A stretch of DNA of 64,000 bases, from NCBI GenBank assembly GCA_021325365.1, contig JAJPHF010000176.1, positions 1 to 64,000 on the forward strand. The letters are read 5' to 3'. The translations under genes and the position numbers were made by a program. The notes beneath the pieces were generated by a model that had not been told where the DNA came from, made no database searches, and was given only the letters and a program-made list of their open reading frames with translations. This DNA comes from Pseudomonadota bacterium. GTDB taxonomy: Bacteria; Chloroflexota; UBA6077; JAJPHF01. Of the stretch, positions 25,818-33,559 are shown piece by piece; position 1 is the stretch's first letter, and each line of letters begins with the position of its first letter.

Positions 25818-26936
25818 ATGGCCGTGGAGCCCCTTAGCCGCGCGGATGAGATGAACGCCTTCTACGCGGAGATCAACCCGAAGGGCTTGGACGCGCTCTG
25901 GCGCCACGAGGGCGCCCCGGGCAGCGGCGGGCCGCGCGCCCCCTATGCGCCCTACCGCTGGCGCTGGTCGATGGTGCGTCCGTACATGCAGCGGACGGCC
26001 GAGCTGGTGCGGCCGGGCGCGAATGCCGAGCGGCGGGTGCTGACGCTGAACAACCCCACGGCGCAGCCGATGCAGTCGACGACCCACACGATCTCGGCGG
26101 CGGTGCAGCTTGTGCTGCCGGGGGAGCGGGCGCCGTCGCACCGCCACACGATGGCGGCGATCCGCTGGGTGCTGGAGGGCGACGGGGCGATGACGTTCGT
26201 GGACGGCGAGCCGTGCTCGATGCACCCGGGCGACCTGATCCTCACCCCCGCCTGGTGCTGGCACGGGCACCTGAACGAGACCAGCTCGCCGATGCTATGG
26301 ATGGACAGCCTGGACGTGCCGCTGGTGCGCACGCTGCGCGCCGCGCTGTACGAGGAGTATCCGGGCGACTTCCAGGAGACGACGCGGCAGACCGACGAGT
26401 CGCTGAGCCGCTTTGGGGCCGGCCACCTGCGGCCGGTCTGGGACCGCGCGGCGAGCCCCGTCTCGCCGCTGCTGTCGTTCCCCTGGACGCAGACCGAGCG
26501 CGCGCTGCACGACCTGGCGCGCGTGGAGGCGAGCCCCTACGACGACGTGGCGTTCCAGTTCACGAACCCGTCCACCGGCGGCCACGTGCTGCCGACGATC
26601 GGCTGCTGGGTGCAGATGCTGCGGCCGGGCGTCCACACGCAGGCGCACCGCCAGAACACGGTGGCCGTGTACCAGGTGTTCCGCGGCCGCGGCGCGACGA
26701 TCGTGGACGGGGTGCAGATCGACTGGGAGCAGGGCGACTTCCTGGCGCTGCCGCCGTGGGCCTGGCACGAGCACGTGAACGGCTCGTCGAGCGAGGAGGC
26801 GATCCTGTTCTCGACGAACGACATTCCCCTGTACGAGGCGATCAACCTGTACCGCGAGGAGCCGTACACGGAGCACGGCGGGCACCAGCCGGTCGTCGCC
26901 AGCTACGAAGACCGCTACGAGCGGGCCTCGGTCTAG
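25818..26936 (+). CDS. Gentisate 1,2-dioxygenase-like bicupin
   Basis: The 372-residue protein has two cupin domains. The first contains PSHRHTMAAIRWVLEGDGAMT and a later WHGH, giving the Fe(II) ligands His-x-His plus a distal His. The second contains THTQAHRQNTVAVYQVFRGRG-type strands and WHEHVN. Length and motif order fit gentisate 1,2-dioxygenase and 1-hydroxy-2-naphthoate or salicylate dioxygenases, which cleave the aromatic ring with O2. The exact substrate cannot be told. GGAGG lies just upstream of the ATG. No other gentisate pathway genes (isomerase, hydrolase) are seen in the window. Confidence 0.88.
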   Translation: MAVEPLSRADEMNAFYAEINPKGLDALWRHEGAPGSGGPRAPYAPYRWRWSMVRPYMQRTAELVRPGANAERRVLTLNNPTAQPMQSTTHTISAAVQLVLPGERAPSHRHTMAAIRWVLEGDGAMTFVDGEPCSMHPGDLILTPAWCWHGHLNETSSPMLWMDSLDVPLVRTLRAALYEEYPGDFQETTRQTDESLSRFGAGHLRPVWDRAASPVSPLLSFPWTQTERALHDLARVEASPYDDVAFQFTNPSTGGHVLPTIGCWVQMLRPGVHTQAHRQNTVAVYQVFRGRGATIVDGVQIDWEQGDFLALPPWAWHEHVNGSSSEEAILFSTNDIPLYEAINLYREEPYTEHGGHQPVVASYEDRYERASV

Positions 26937-26959
26937 CTCCACCACTCCACGTCGCACTC

Positions 26960-26987
26960 GCGGGGGCGCCCAGCCGGGCGCCCCCGC
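26960..26987. terminator. Bidirectional hairpin terminator
   Basis: A 12-bp perfect stem (GCGGGGGCGCCC with GGGCGCCCCCGC) and loop AGCC lie between two convergent genes, so it can serve both strands. Confidence 0.75.
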
Positions 26988-27023
26988 CGCGTGTCCCGCG
27001 CCCGTCCGCGCGTGGTGGGGCGC

Positions 27024-29063
27024 TTACTGCACGGGCGGGAAGGCGTTGGGGCCGCCGCCGACGAAGGTCGGCCAGTTGCCACAGGCGGTGAGTACCGTCA
27101 TCGGGACGGTCACGGCTTGGCCGCCGGACGAGCGGCGCACGGTGAAGCTGTACTGGAACGTACCCGGCGGCATGGCGACCGTGGCGTTGCCGGTGATGCC
27201 GATCAGCGGGCCAGCGTCGATCAGCGCGTTGGTCGCGTTGCCGAACTGGATGCCTTCCAGGTAGTCGTGGGCCGCGGTCGACGTGCCGACGTTCACGGTG
27301 AGCCGGCCGGGACTGCTCGCGGCGGTGGTCACGCTCACCGGCGGGCGCGGGCTGCAAACGGGCTGCGGCGAGGGCGTGGCTGTCGGGGGCGGGGTGCTCG
27401 TCGGGCCGCGCGTCGGCGTACGCGTGGGCGGCACGAGCGTCGCGGTGGGCGGCACGGGCGTCGGCGATGGCGGCGGAGGCGCGGTGCCGATCATCCCGTT
27501 CAGCACGTTGCGCACGATCTGCTGGGCGCGCGCGTCCGCGCCGTGGCTCTGGTAGGCGTTGTCGTCCACCTTCCAGGGGAAGTAGTTCGTGCCGGCGGAG
27601 AAGACGTAGGCGCCGCTGGCGGCCTGGTAGATCGTGGCGTTCGCCGTGGAGTGGACGCCGTCGCTGTCGATCACGGGCGAGGCGGCCAGCACCTGCACGC
27701 TGGGGGGCGTCAGGCCGTTGTTCCAGACTTTGTCGTACTCGTAGCCGATCAGCCCGGGGATCGACTGCCCGTTCTGCAGGCCGGTACTCGTGTAGACCCA
27801 GTGGCTGGCGTTCGCCACGACCCAGGGGAAGCTCGAGCCGTAGTCGAACAGCGACTCGAACATGACGCCCAGCAGTGCGTTCTCCGGCTGGTTGACGGGC
27901 GCCAGGCGCCACTGCGTCGTGTCCAGGCCCGGGTTCGTCGCCGCGATGGGGTCCACGGGCGGGCCGTTGTCGGGATCGTCCTTGTAGCAGACGATGACGC
28001 GGTTAGGCACGCCGCTGGCCGACGGCTCGAAGCGAATCTGCCAGTAGACGTTGTTCGAGTCGAAGAACGCCAGGTGCTTGCCGGCGTCGCGCGCCGCGGT
28101 GATGTTGTCGCGCATGGGCTTCGACCAGTATTCGTCGTGCCAGTCGGACAGAAAGACCTTGCGGCCGCTGAGGAGGCCGGGGTTGGCCTGCACGTCCACG
28201 CTGGTGGCGTAGGTGACGTTGTAGCCCTGGGACTCCAGGAAGCGGATCATGTTGTAGTCGCCGTCGAAGAACATGCCGGCGCCGCCCCAATCGGCGTAGG
28301 GGCGGTCGTACGAGACTTTGTAGGCGCGGCCGCCCGTCGACTGGTAGTCGTAGAGGCTCTTGCCGCCCCAGTTGTTGTACGCCTGGTAGGTGTTCGTGGC
28401 GACCTGGTAGAGGATGTCGGCCTGCTGGCCGTCGTCGCGCAGCACGAAGTCGATGTAGCCGTCGTCGCAGTTGGGCGTGGTGAGCTTCACCAGGTAGAAG
28501 CCGCTGACCCAGCTGGCGTCGGTCTGGAGCGTGTAGGACGTGGCCCAGTTGGCGGCGACGGTGCCGTAGCCGTCGGGCGGCGGCACGGGCTTGTTCTGGC
28601 CGGGCAGGTTGGGCACGGTTAGCTTCAGGCTCGACCCGGTGCCGCCATACCAGCCCATCCGGTAGACGCTCAGCGAGTAGCTCGGCTGGGCCGTGCTGAC
28701 CATGAAGCGAATGCTGCCGCCGCGGTTGATGCTGGCCTGGTCGGCGTAGCCGCGCAGGCAGGTGTCGACCCACGGCGAGGTTACGGCGTCGCTGGTGGCG
28801 GGGGCGCCGGGCCAGCCCGAGCGGGGCCGCTCGGTGCGCCGGACGGGGGCGCGCGCGGCGGCCGCGCGGTCGAGCGTGGGGGATTGCCAGCTGGTGGTGC
28901 CGGGGCGCTGGTTCTCCGCGACGATGGGGCCGCTCTGCGCGGGCGGCGGCAGGCCAACCTGCGCGGGCGGGCTCGGCGGGCCGCCGGTCGTGGCGTCGAC
29001 GGTCGTCCCGAGCAGCGGGAGCGCCAGGGCGATCGCCAGCAGCCAGTAGACGAGCGGTTGCAC
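27024..29063 (-). CDS. Secreted protein with N,N-dimethylformamidase beta-subunit-like domain
   Basis: The 679-residue protein starts at a GTG preceded by GGGGAGGGGAG. It has a signal peptide (VYWLLAIALALPLLG). The main domain (about residues 90-510) carries the signature SLSVYRMGWYGGTGS and further matches to the C-terminal domain of N,N-dimethylformamidase large subunits (DILYQVATNTYQAYNNWGG, YDRPYADWGGAG). A Pro/Thr-rich linker (PPPPSPTPVPPTATLVPP onward) follows, then a beta-rich C-terminal domain of about 100 residues. The family includes amidases and many uncharacterised exported proteins, so amide hydrolysis is only a possibility. It points away from the TenA gene. Confidence 0.78.
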   Translation of the reverse strand: MQPLVYWLLAIALALPLLGTTVDATTGGPPSPPAQVGLPPPAQSGPIVAENQRPGTTSWQSPTLDRAAAARAPVRRTERPRSGWPGAPATSDAVTSPWVDTCLRGYADQASINRGGSIRFMVSTAQPSYSLSVYRMGWYGGTGSSLKLTVPNLPGQNKPVPPPDGYGTVAANWATSYTLQTDASWVSGFYLVKLTTPNCDDGYIDFVLRDDGQQADILYQVATNTYQAYNNWGGKSLYDYQSTGGRAYKVSYDRPYADWGGAGMFFDGDYNMIRFLESQGYNVTYATSVDVQANPGLLSGRKVFLSDWHDEYWSKPMRDNITAARDAGKHLAFFDSNNVYWQIRFEPSASGVPNRVIVCYKDDPDNGPPVDPIAATNPGLDTTQWRLAPVNQPENALLGVMFESLFDYGSSFPWVVANASHWVYTSTGLQNGQSIPGLIGYEYDKVWNNGLTPPSVQVLAASPVIDSDGVHSTANATIYQAASGAYVFSAGTNYFPWKVDDNAYQSHGADARAQQIVRNVLNGMIGTAPPPPSPTPVPPTATLVPPTRTPTRGPTSTPPPTATPSPQPVCSPRPPVSVTTAASSPGRLTVNVGTSTAAHDYLEGIQFGNATNALIDAGPLIGITGNATVAMPPGTFQYSFTVRRSSGGQAVTVPMTVLTACGNWPTFVGGGPNAFPPVQ

Positions 29064-29314
29064 GGCTCCCCTCCCCTCACACGCCGCCCGCGCATCCCTT
29101 TGGCCGCCGTGTCGTCAGCGCCGGCCCCCGCAGCCGCTGGCACGCGCGTGGTCGTGCGCGGATCCGGGCCGGGGGCTTACGATGCCTATCGGCGCAGGAG
29201 TGTCGAGGCGCTCGGCCGACGCTGAAACTGTCCCCATTGTCGTTTGGCGGGCGGCCGCGAGTCAATTTCACGGCGCGGCGCGCGGTGGGCGCGGGCCGGC
29301 TGCGGCGGCGGGGA

Positions 29315-29343
29315 TTGACAGCGCGGCGCGCGGGTGTCATTCT
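29315..29343 (+). promoter_or_regulatory. Sigma70-type promoter for the TenA gene
   Basis: A perfect TTGACA (29315-29320), a 17-bp spacer and CATTCT (29338-29343) with TG at the extended -10 position lie about 80 bases upstream of the TenA GTG. The rest of the 360-bp gap from 29064 shows no gene. Confidence 0.7.
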
Positions 29344-29425
29344 GGCCGGCGACGGCTGCCGGCTGGAACCGCGCGGCGAGCCCGCGGTGCGGGCCGCGAG
29401 CGGGCGGGGAGGAGGTTCACGGCGA

Positions 29426-30097
29426 GTGAGCGCGCGCTTCAGCGACCACCTGCGGGCGCTGGCCGAGCCGATCTGGCGTGCCCAGCACGAGCATCCGTTC
29501 GTGCGCGGCATCGGCGACGGCACGCTGGCGGCGGACCGCTTCGGCCACTGGATTGGGCAGGACTATCGCTTTCTGATCGAGTACTGCCGCCTGTTCGGCC
29601 TGGCCGCGGCCCGTGCGCCCGATCTCGCCACCATCGGGCGCTTCGCCGACCTGCTGCACGCGACGGCGCACGGCGAGATGGCGCTGCACCGCGCCTACGC
29701 GGCGGAGTGCGGCGTGGACGCCGCGGCGCTGGAGCGCACGGTGCCGGGGCCGACGACGCGCGCCTACACGGACTTTCTGCTGCGCGTGGCCACGACGGAG
29801 GACTTCGCGGTGCTGGTGGCGGCGCTGCTGCCGTGCATGTGGGGCTTCAGCGAGATCGGCCAGACGCTGGCGGCGCGCGGCGCGCCGTCGCCGCAGCCCT
29901 ACGCCCGGTGGATCGCCACCTACGCGGATGCCGAGTTCGCCGCGCTGGCGGCCTGGTGCCGCGACCTGCTCGACCGGCTGGCCGACGGCGCCTCGCCCGC
30001 CCAGCGGCAGGCGATGGAGGCCGCGTTCCTCACCTCGAGCCGTTACGAGTACCTGTTCTGGGATGCCTCGTACCGGCTCGAGACGTGGCCGGTGTGA
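29426..30097 (+). CDS. tenA: TenA-family thiaminase II-like protein
   Basis: The 223-residue all-helical protein carries the TenA active-site set: Asp46 (GQDY), Cys137 in LLPCMWGFSEIG, and Glu208 in SSRYEYLFWDASY. This residue set fits aminopyrimidine aminohydrolase activity in thiamine salvage. GTG at 29426 is chosen because GGGAGGAGG precedes it and homologous sequence begins there; a longer frame upstream is unlikely. No thiamine synthesis genes are in the window. A second protein of the same fold lies at 49706-50398. Confidence 0.88.
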   Translation: MSARFSDHLRALAEPIWRAQHEHPFVRGIGDGTLAADRFGHWIGQDYRFLIEYCRLFGLAAARAPDLATIGRFADLLHATAHGEMALHRAYAAECGVDAAALERTVPGPTTRAYTDFLLRVATTEDFAVLVAALLPCMWGFSEIGQTLAARGAPSPQPYARWIATYADAEFAALAAWCRDLLDRLADGASPAQRQAMEAAFLTSSRYEYLFWDASYRLETWPV

Positions 30098-30155
30098 GCC
30101 GGGCGTCCCGAACCATCGCGCCCCGCACCGCGCCTCGCCGGGCGCGCGGCGCCAA

Positions 30156-30184
30156 TAGACAGCGTGCCGACGCGATGCTACACT
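30156..30184 (+). promoter_or_regulatory. Extended -10 promoter upstream of the cupredoxin gene
   Basis: TAGACA (-35), a 17-bp spacer and TACACT (-10) preceded by TGC form a strong promoter. The last two bases of the -10 box coincide with the left end of hairpin repeat H copy 3. Confidence 0.65.
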
Positions 30185-30255
30185 AGGCCTCGACCAGGTT
30201 GGTGGGTATGTTGGGCGCCGCCCAACATACCCACCAACCTGGTCTGGCAGCTTAG
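30183..30255. repeat. Hairpin repeat family H, copy 3 (73 bp)
   Basis: The element runs from CTAGGC to GCAGCTTAG. It has a 24-bp perfect stem (30192-30215 with 30221-30244) and loop CGCCG, the longest stem in the family. The right arm block CACCAACCTGG and end GGCAGCTTAG match copy 2. It lies in the leader of the cupredoxin gene, directly after its promoter. Confidence 0.88.
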
Positions 30256-30324
30256 GCGACGCCCGGAGCCCGCGGTGAGGCTCACTCTGGCCTTCGGCCA
30301 CTACTCATATCGCGAGGAGGGGAC

Positions 30325-31413
30325 GTGATCGGACTCGTAGGCTCGCTGGCCAGCATTGCCCTAGCCGGCGCGGTCGCCGCACAGAGCTGGCTCGGCGCGC
30401 TCCAGACCAGCGCGCAGGTGCCCCCGGGATCCGGCCAGGCGCAGGCGCCGAGCCAGCAGCCCACACCGCAGGGGAGCCCCGTCATCACGGTCGAGGCGGG
30501 TGCGTTCGATCCCGCCACGCAGGCCGAGGTGCAGGAGTTCCTGCCGCGCACGGTGCGGGTGCCGGTCGGCGGCGCGATCCACTGGCGCATCAACGGCTTC
30601 CACAACGTGGCCTTCCCGTCGGGTACCACGCCGCCGGAGCTGATCCTGCCGGTGCCCGGTACGTCCGACGCGCAGGTCAACCCGTTGATCGCCTTCCCCG
30701 TGCAGCCCGCGCCGACTTATGATGGCACGGCCTACTTCAACTCCGGCCTGCCGCAGCCCGACCAGCAGCACTTCGAGTGGACGCTGACCTTCTCCAAGCC
30801 GGGCGCGTACGCGTACCTGTGCAGCATCCACCCGAACATGCAGGCGTTCGTGGTCGTCGAGCCGGCGGGCACCGCCGTGCCGACGCAGGACGACGTAACG
30901 GCCCAGGGGCAGCGGGAGACGCAGCAGTACATTGCCGAGGCGCAGACCGCCGTCCAGCGCCAGCAGGCGGCCGTGCCGACCGCCGCGACCGACGGCACGT
31001 GGACGGTGTCGATGGACGCGCCGGCGAGCACGCACTTCGCGCTCCAGCGCTTCTTTCCGCAGAACCTGACGATCCAGGTGGGCGATACCGTGCGCTGGGT
31101 GAACCCCTCGCTCGCCGAGCCCCATACTGTGACGTTCCGCGCCGGGGCGCCGCGCGAGTCGGAGTTCCTCCCCACGCCGCAGCCGACCGGGCCACCGCTG
31201 ATCCTGGGTAACCCGCGCGTGCTCGCGCCGGTCACGCCACCCAGCCCGTATGATGGCCAGAGCTACGCCAATTCGGGGTTCCTGGGCGAGGGCTTCCCCT
31301 TCGGCCGCGAGTTCCGCCTCACCTTCTCGCAGCCCGGCACCTACCAGTACGTCTGCGTGCTGCACGAGGACCTGGGCATGTCCGGGTTCATCACGGTGGC
31401 GCCGCGGTCCTAG
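30325..31413 (+). CDS. Secreted two-domain cupredoxin (plastocyanin-like) protein
   Basis: The 362-residue exported protein has two blue-copper domains. Domain 1 has His in GFHNVAFPSG and the C-terminal ligand loop CSIHPNM. Domain 2 has His in EPHTVTF and CVLHEDLGM. Each set (His, Cys, His, Met) matches a type 1 copper site. The GTG at 30325 is preceded by GAGGAGGGG. The protein could be an external electron carrier for the respiratory chain encoded at 8-24 kb, but this is inference. Its leader contains hairpin repeat H copy 3. Confidence 0.88.
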   Translation: MIGLVGSLASIALAGAVAAQSWLGALQTSAQVPPGSGQAQAPSQQPTPQGSPVITVEAGAFDPATQAEVQEFLPRTVRVPVGGAIHWRINGFHNVAFPSGTTPPELILPVPGTSDAQVNPLIAFPVQPAPTYDGTAYFNSGLPQPDQQHFEWTLTFSKPGAYAYLCSIHPNMQAFVVVEPAGTAVPTQDDVTAQGQRETQQYIAEAQTAVQRQQAAVPTAATDGTWTVSMDAPASTHFALQRFFPQNLTIQVGDTVRWVNPSLAEPHTVTFRAGAPRESEFLPTPQPTGPPLILGNPRVLAPVTPPSPYDGQSYANSGFLGEGFPFGREFRLTFSQPGTYQYVCVLHEDLGMSGFITVAPRS

Positions 31414-31530
31414 CCGCCGGGGTGGGCTTGCTGGCCGGAGCCGTCTGGGCCGCGCGGCCTAGCCGGCTCCATGAATTCGCTGAAGGAAAATTGGCCGCTC
31501 CGCCCGGGTGCGGCCGCGGGGGGAGAAGGA

Positions 31531-32247
31531 GTGGTGGCTATCGGCGTGTCGGCGGGCTCGATCGCGACGGCGGTGAAAGGCTCGTTCACCTCCTGCCTGG
31601 GCGACGTCGTGTTCGGCATGGAAGATGGCGCGGTGTCGATCTTCGGGCTGGTGTTCGGCGTGGCGGCCAGCGCCAACGACGGCCAGGTGGTGCTGCTGGC
31701 GGGGGCGACGGGCGCGGCGGCCGCCGCCGTGTCGATGATGGCCGGCGACTACCTGGAGACGATCTCGGTGCGCGACACGGCCCAGGCCCGGCTGGCCCGC
31801 GAGCAGGCGGCGATCGCCCGGCACCCCGAGCAGAAGCAGCAGGAGATCGCGGCGACGCTGCGCCGGGCCGGCCTGAGCGAGGACGAGGTGGGGCAGGTGG
31901 TCGGCGTGCTGACCCGCCACCCGAGCCGGCTGCTGAGCGTGCTGATGGCGTTCGACCCGCACCTGGGCAACGACGCCGCGGCGAACCCTTGGTCGCACGC
32001 CCTCTGGATGTTTGGCGCCGACATCTTCGCGGCGGCGACGCCCGTCCTGCCGTTCGTGTTCTTCCCTATCGACACCGCGCGGTCCGTGTCATTGGGTATC
32101 ACCACGCTGCTCCTGCTGCTGCTCGGCGTGGGCCGGGGCGTGATCGCGCACCGTAACGTGGCGCGCACGGCGCTGGAGACGCTCGGCGTGGCGACGGCCG
32201 CGGCGGTCGCCGGCGTGCTCATCGGACGGCTGGTCGGCGGCGGCTGA
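31531..32247 (+). CDS. VIT1/CCC1-family membrane protein (iron/manganese transporter-like)
   Basis: The product of about 238 residues begins SIATAVKGSFTSCLGDVVFGMEDGAVSIFGLVFG, the first-helix motif of the VIT1/CCC1 (DUF125) family, followed by MMAGDYLETISVRDTAQ. A cytoplasmic helical segment with Glu-rich stretches and three C-terminal helices complete the fold. The family exports Fe2+ or Mn2+. The GTG at 31531 with GGGAG upstream is chosen; an ATG at 31471 would add 20 residues. It ends convergent to the sortase gene. Confidence 0.82.
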   Translation: MVAIGVSAGSIATAVKGSFTSCLGDVVFGMEDGAVSIFGLVFGVAASANDGQVVLLAGATGAAAAAVSMMAGDYLETISVRDTAQARLAREQAAIARHPEQKQQEIAATLRRAGLSEDEVGQVVGVLTRHPSRLLSVLMAFDPHLGNDAAANPWSHALWMFGADIFAAATPVLPFVFFPIDTARSVSLGITTLLLLLLGVGRGVIAHRNVARTALETLGVATAAAVAGVLIGRLVGGG

Positions 32248-32290
32248 GGGCGGCCCGCGGGGACATCGGCTGGCCGCTCACCCGGCCGGG

Positions 32291-33325
32291 CTAGGACGGC
32301 GCGGTCGCGGGATGGGAGCGCGGCACGACTTGCGCCAGGCGCCCCACGACCACCTGCCGGTGCGTGTAGTCGTGGGTACGCAGGTCGAAGGTGCCCGCGC
32401 AGGTGTAGAGGGTCAGTCGCGGCTCGGGCGTGGGCTGGAGGAAGCCGCGGTCGTCGTTGCGGACGATGCGCGTGTCGGCGACGACCCAGTCGAAGCGGTA
32501 GCTCGCCGTGTAGACGTAGACCACGTCGCCGGGCCGTAGCTCGTGCAGCCGCGCGAACACGTGGCCCGCGTTGATCGTCTCCAGGTGGCCGTTGTAGACG
32601 CTGTTGCCGGGCTGGCCGGGATTGGCCGAGTCGGCGTGATGGCCGACGTCGAAGGACGGCACCTGGTACTCGCCCCCCTGGAGCCCCACGTCCATCACCG
32701 ACGAATCGACGCCGATGCGGGGAATGCTCATCCAGGTCGCGCGTTCGCCCAGCGCCTTGGTGGCCGCCAGACGGAGGCCGCGGTTGGCGCCGTCGCTGGC
32801 CGTGCCCCCGACGGCCGCGTCATCCCAACGGGCGGGCAAGTCCTCGTGCGGCCCGGGCGGGCGCTGCACGAGGTGCTGTTGCTCCTGCCACTGCGCGTAG
32901 AGCAAGGTGGCCGCGCCCCCGAGCAGCGCCACCAGCCCAAGGGCCAGGAGCGCCGTCGCCATCAGCCTGCGGCCGCACCGTCCGACGCCGGGGCGCCCGC
33001 CGGCACGCCGGCGCCCCGGCATGGGGCGCGCGGCGACGCGCATCGCGCGGGGGCGCCCGCTGCCCGGGGGCTTTGGCGGCACGAGTGCCCTCGGCTCCAG
33101 GGGGGCCATGTCCCCCCCGCCGCGCGGCTCGGTAGCGAGCGCGCTGGGGTCTGGCGCGCGCCCGCCCCAGCGGCCGCCCGGCGCGGCGTGCTCGAGCCAC
33201 GCCGTCCAGGCGCCCGCCCCGGCCGGGCGGGACGGCGGGACGGCCGAGGCGGGCGGTGCGTCGTCAGGGCCGCGCGGGGCGGGCGAAGCCGACCCGCGGC
33301 CGGTGGGCGGTGTTGCGCACTGCAT
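32291..33325 (-). CDS. Sortase family protein
   Basis: The protein has one transmembrane segment (ALLALGLVALLGGAATLLYAQ) after a long basic, Pro-rich cytoplasmic tail. The sortase domain has the catalytic His in YNGHLE, Cys309 in RLTLYTCAG and a downstream Arg candidate in FDLRTHD. The length of 344 residues depends on the ATG at 33325; later starts near the transmembrane segment are possible, because no clear ribosome site marks the first. It is divergent from a secreted Gly/Pro/Cys-rich protein with a C-terminal membrane segment, its likely substrate. Confidence 0.85.
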   Translation of the reverse strand: MQCATPPTGRGSASPAPRGPDDAPPASAVPPSRPAGAGAWTAWLEHAAPGGRWGGRAPDPSALATEPRGGGDMAPLEPRALVPPKPPGSGRPRAMRVAARPMPGRRRAGGRPGVGRCGRRLMATALLALGLVALLGGAATLLYAQWQEQQHLVQRPPGPHEDLPARWDDAAVGGTASDGANRGLRLAATKALGERATWMSIPRIGVDSSVMDVGLQGGEYQVPSFDVGHHADSANPGQPGNSVYNGHLETINAGHVFARLHELRPGDVVYVYTASYRFDWVVADTRIVRNDDRGFLQPTPEPRLTLYTCAGTFDLRTHDYTHRQVVVGRLAQVVPRSHPATAPS

Positions 33326-33559
33326 GTCTACAGCCAGTGTGCGGGCCCCCGAGCGCGAATGGGCGGGCTTGTAACTCCTTTGTGCGACCCGCGTCACACT
33401 CGCCGTCGGGCGCTTACAGAGTCGATACGACCCGCGCCGCGCCGGCTGGGCTTCGCTACGATTCATGGCGTCGGCCGCTTACCGCGTGGCGGCGGTTCGC
33501 GCGCCCCCGCGACGCGTCCCGGCACGACGCCACATCCCAGAGGAGGCGCATCCACGTCG

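Noticed and set aside
32543..33559. Upstream extension of the surface protein frame
   Set aside because: It is antisense to the sortase gene, whereas the ATG at 33560 has AGGAGG upstream and begins a signal peptide.
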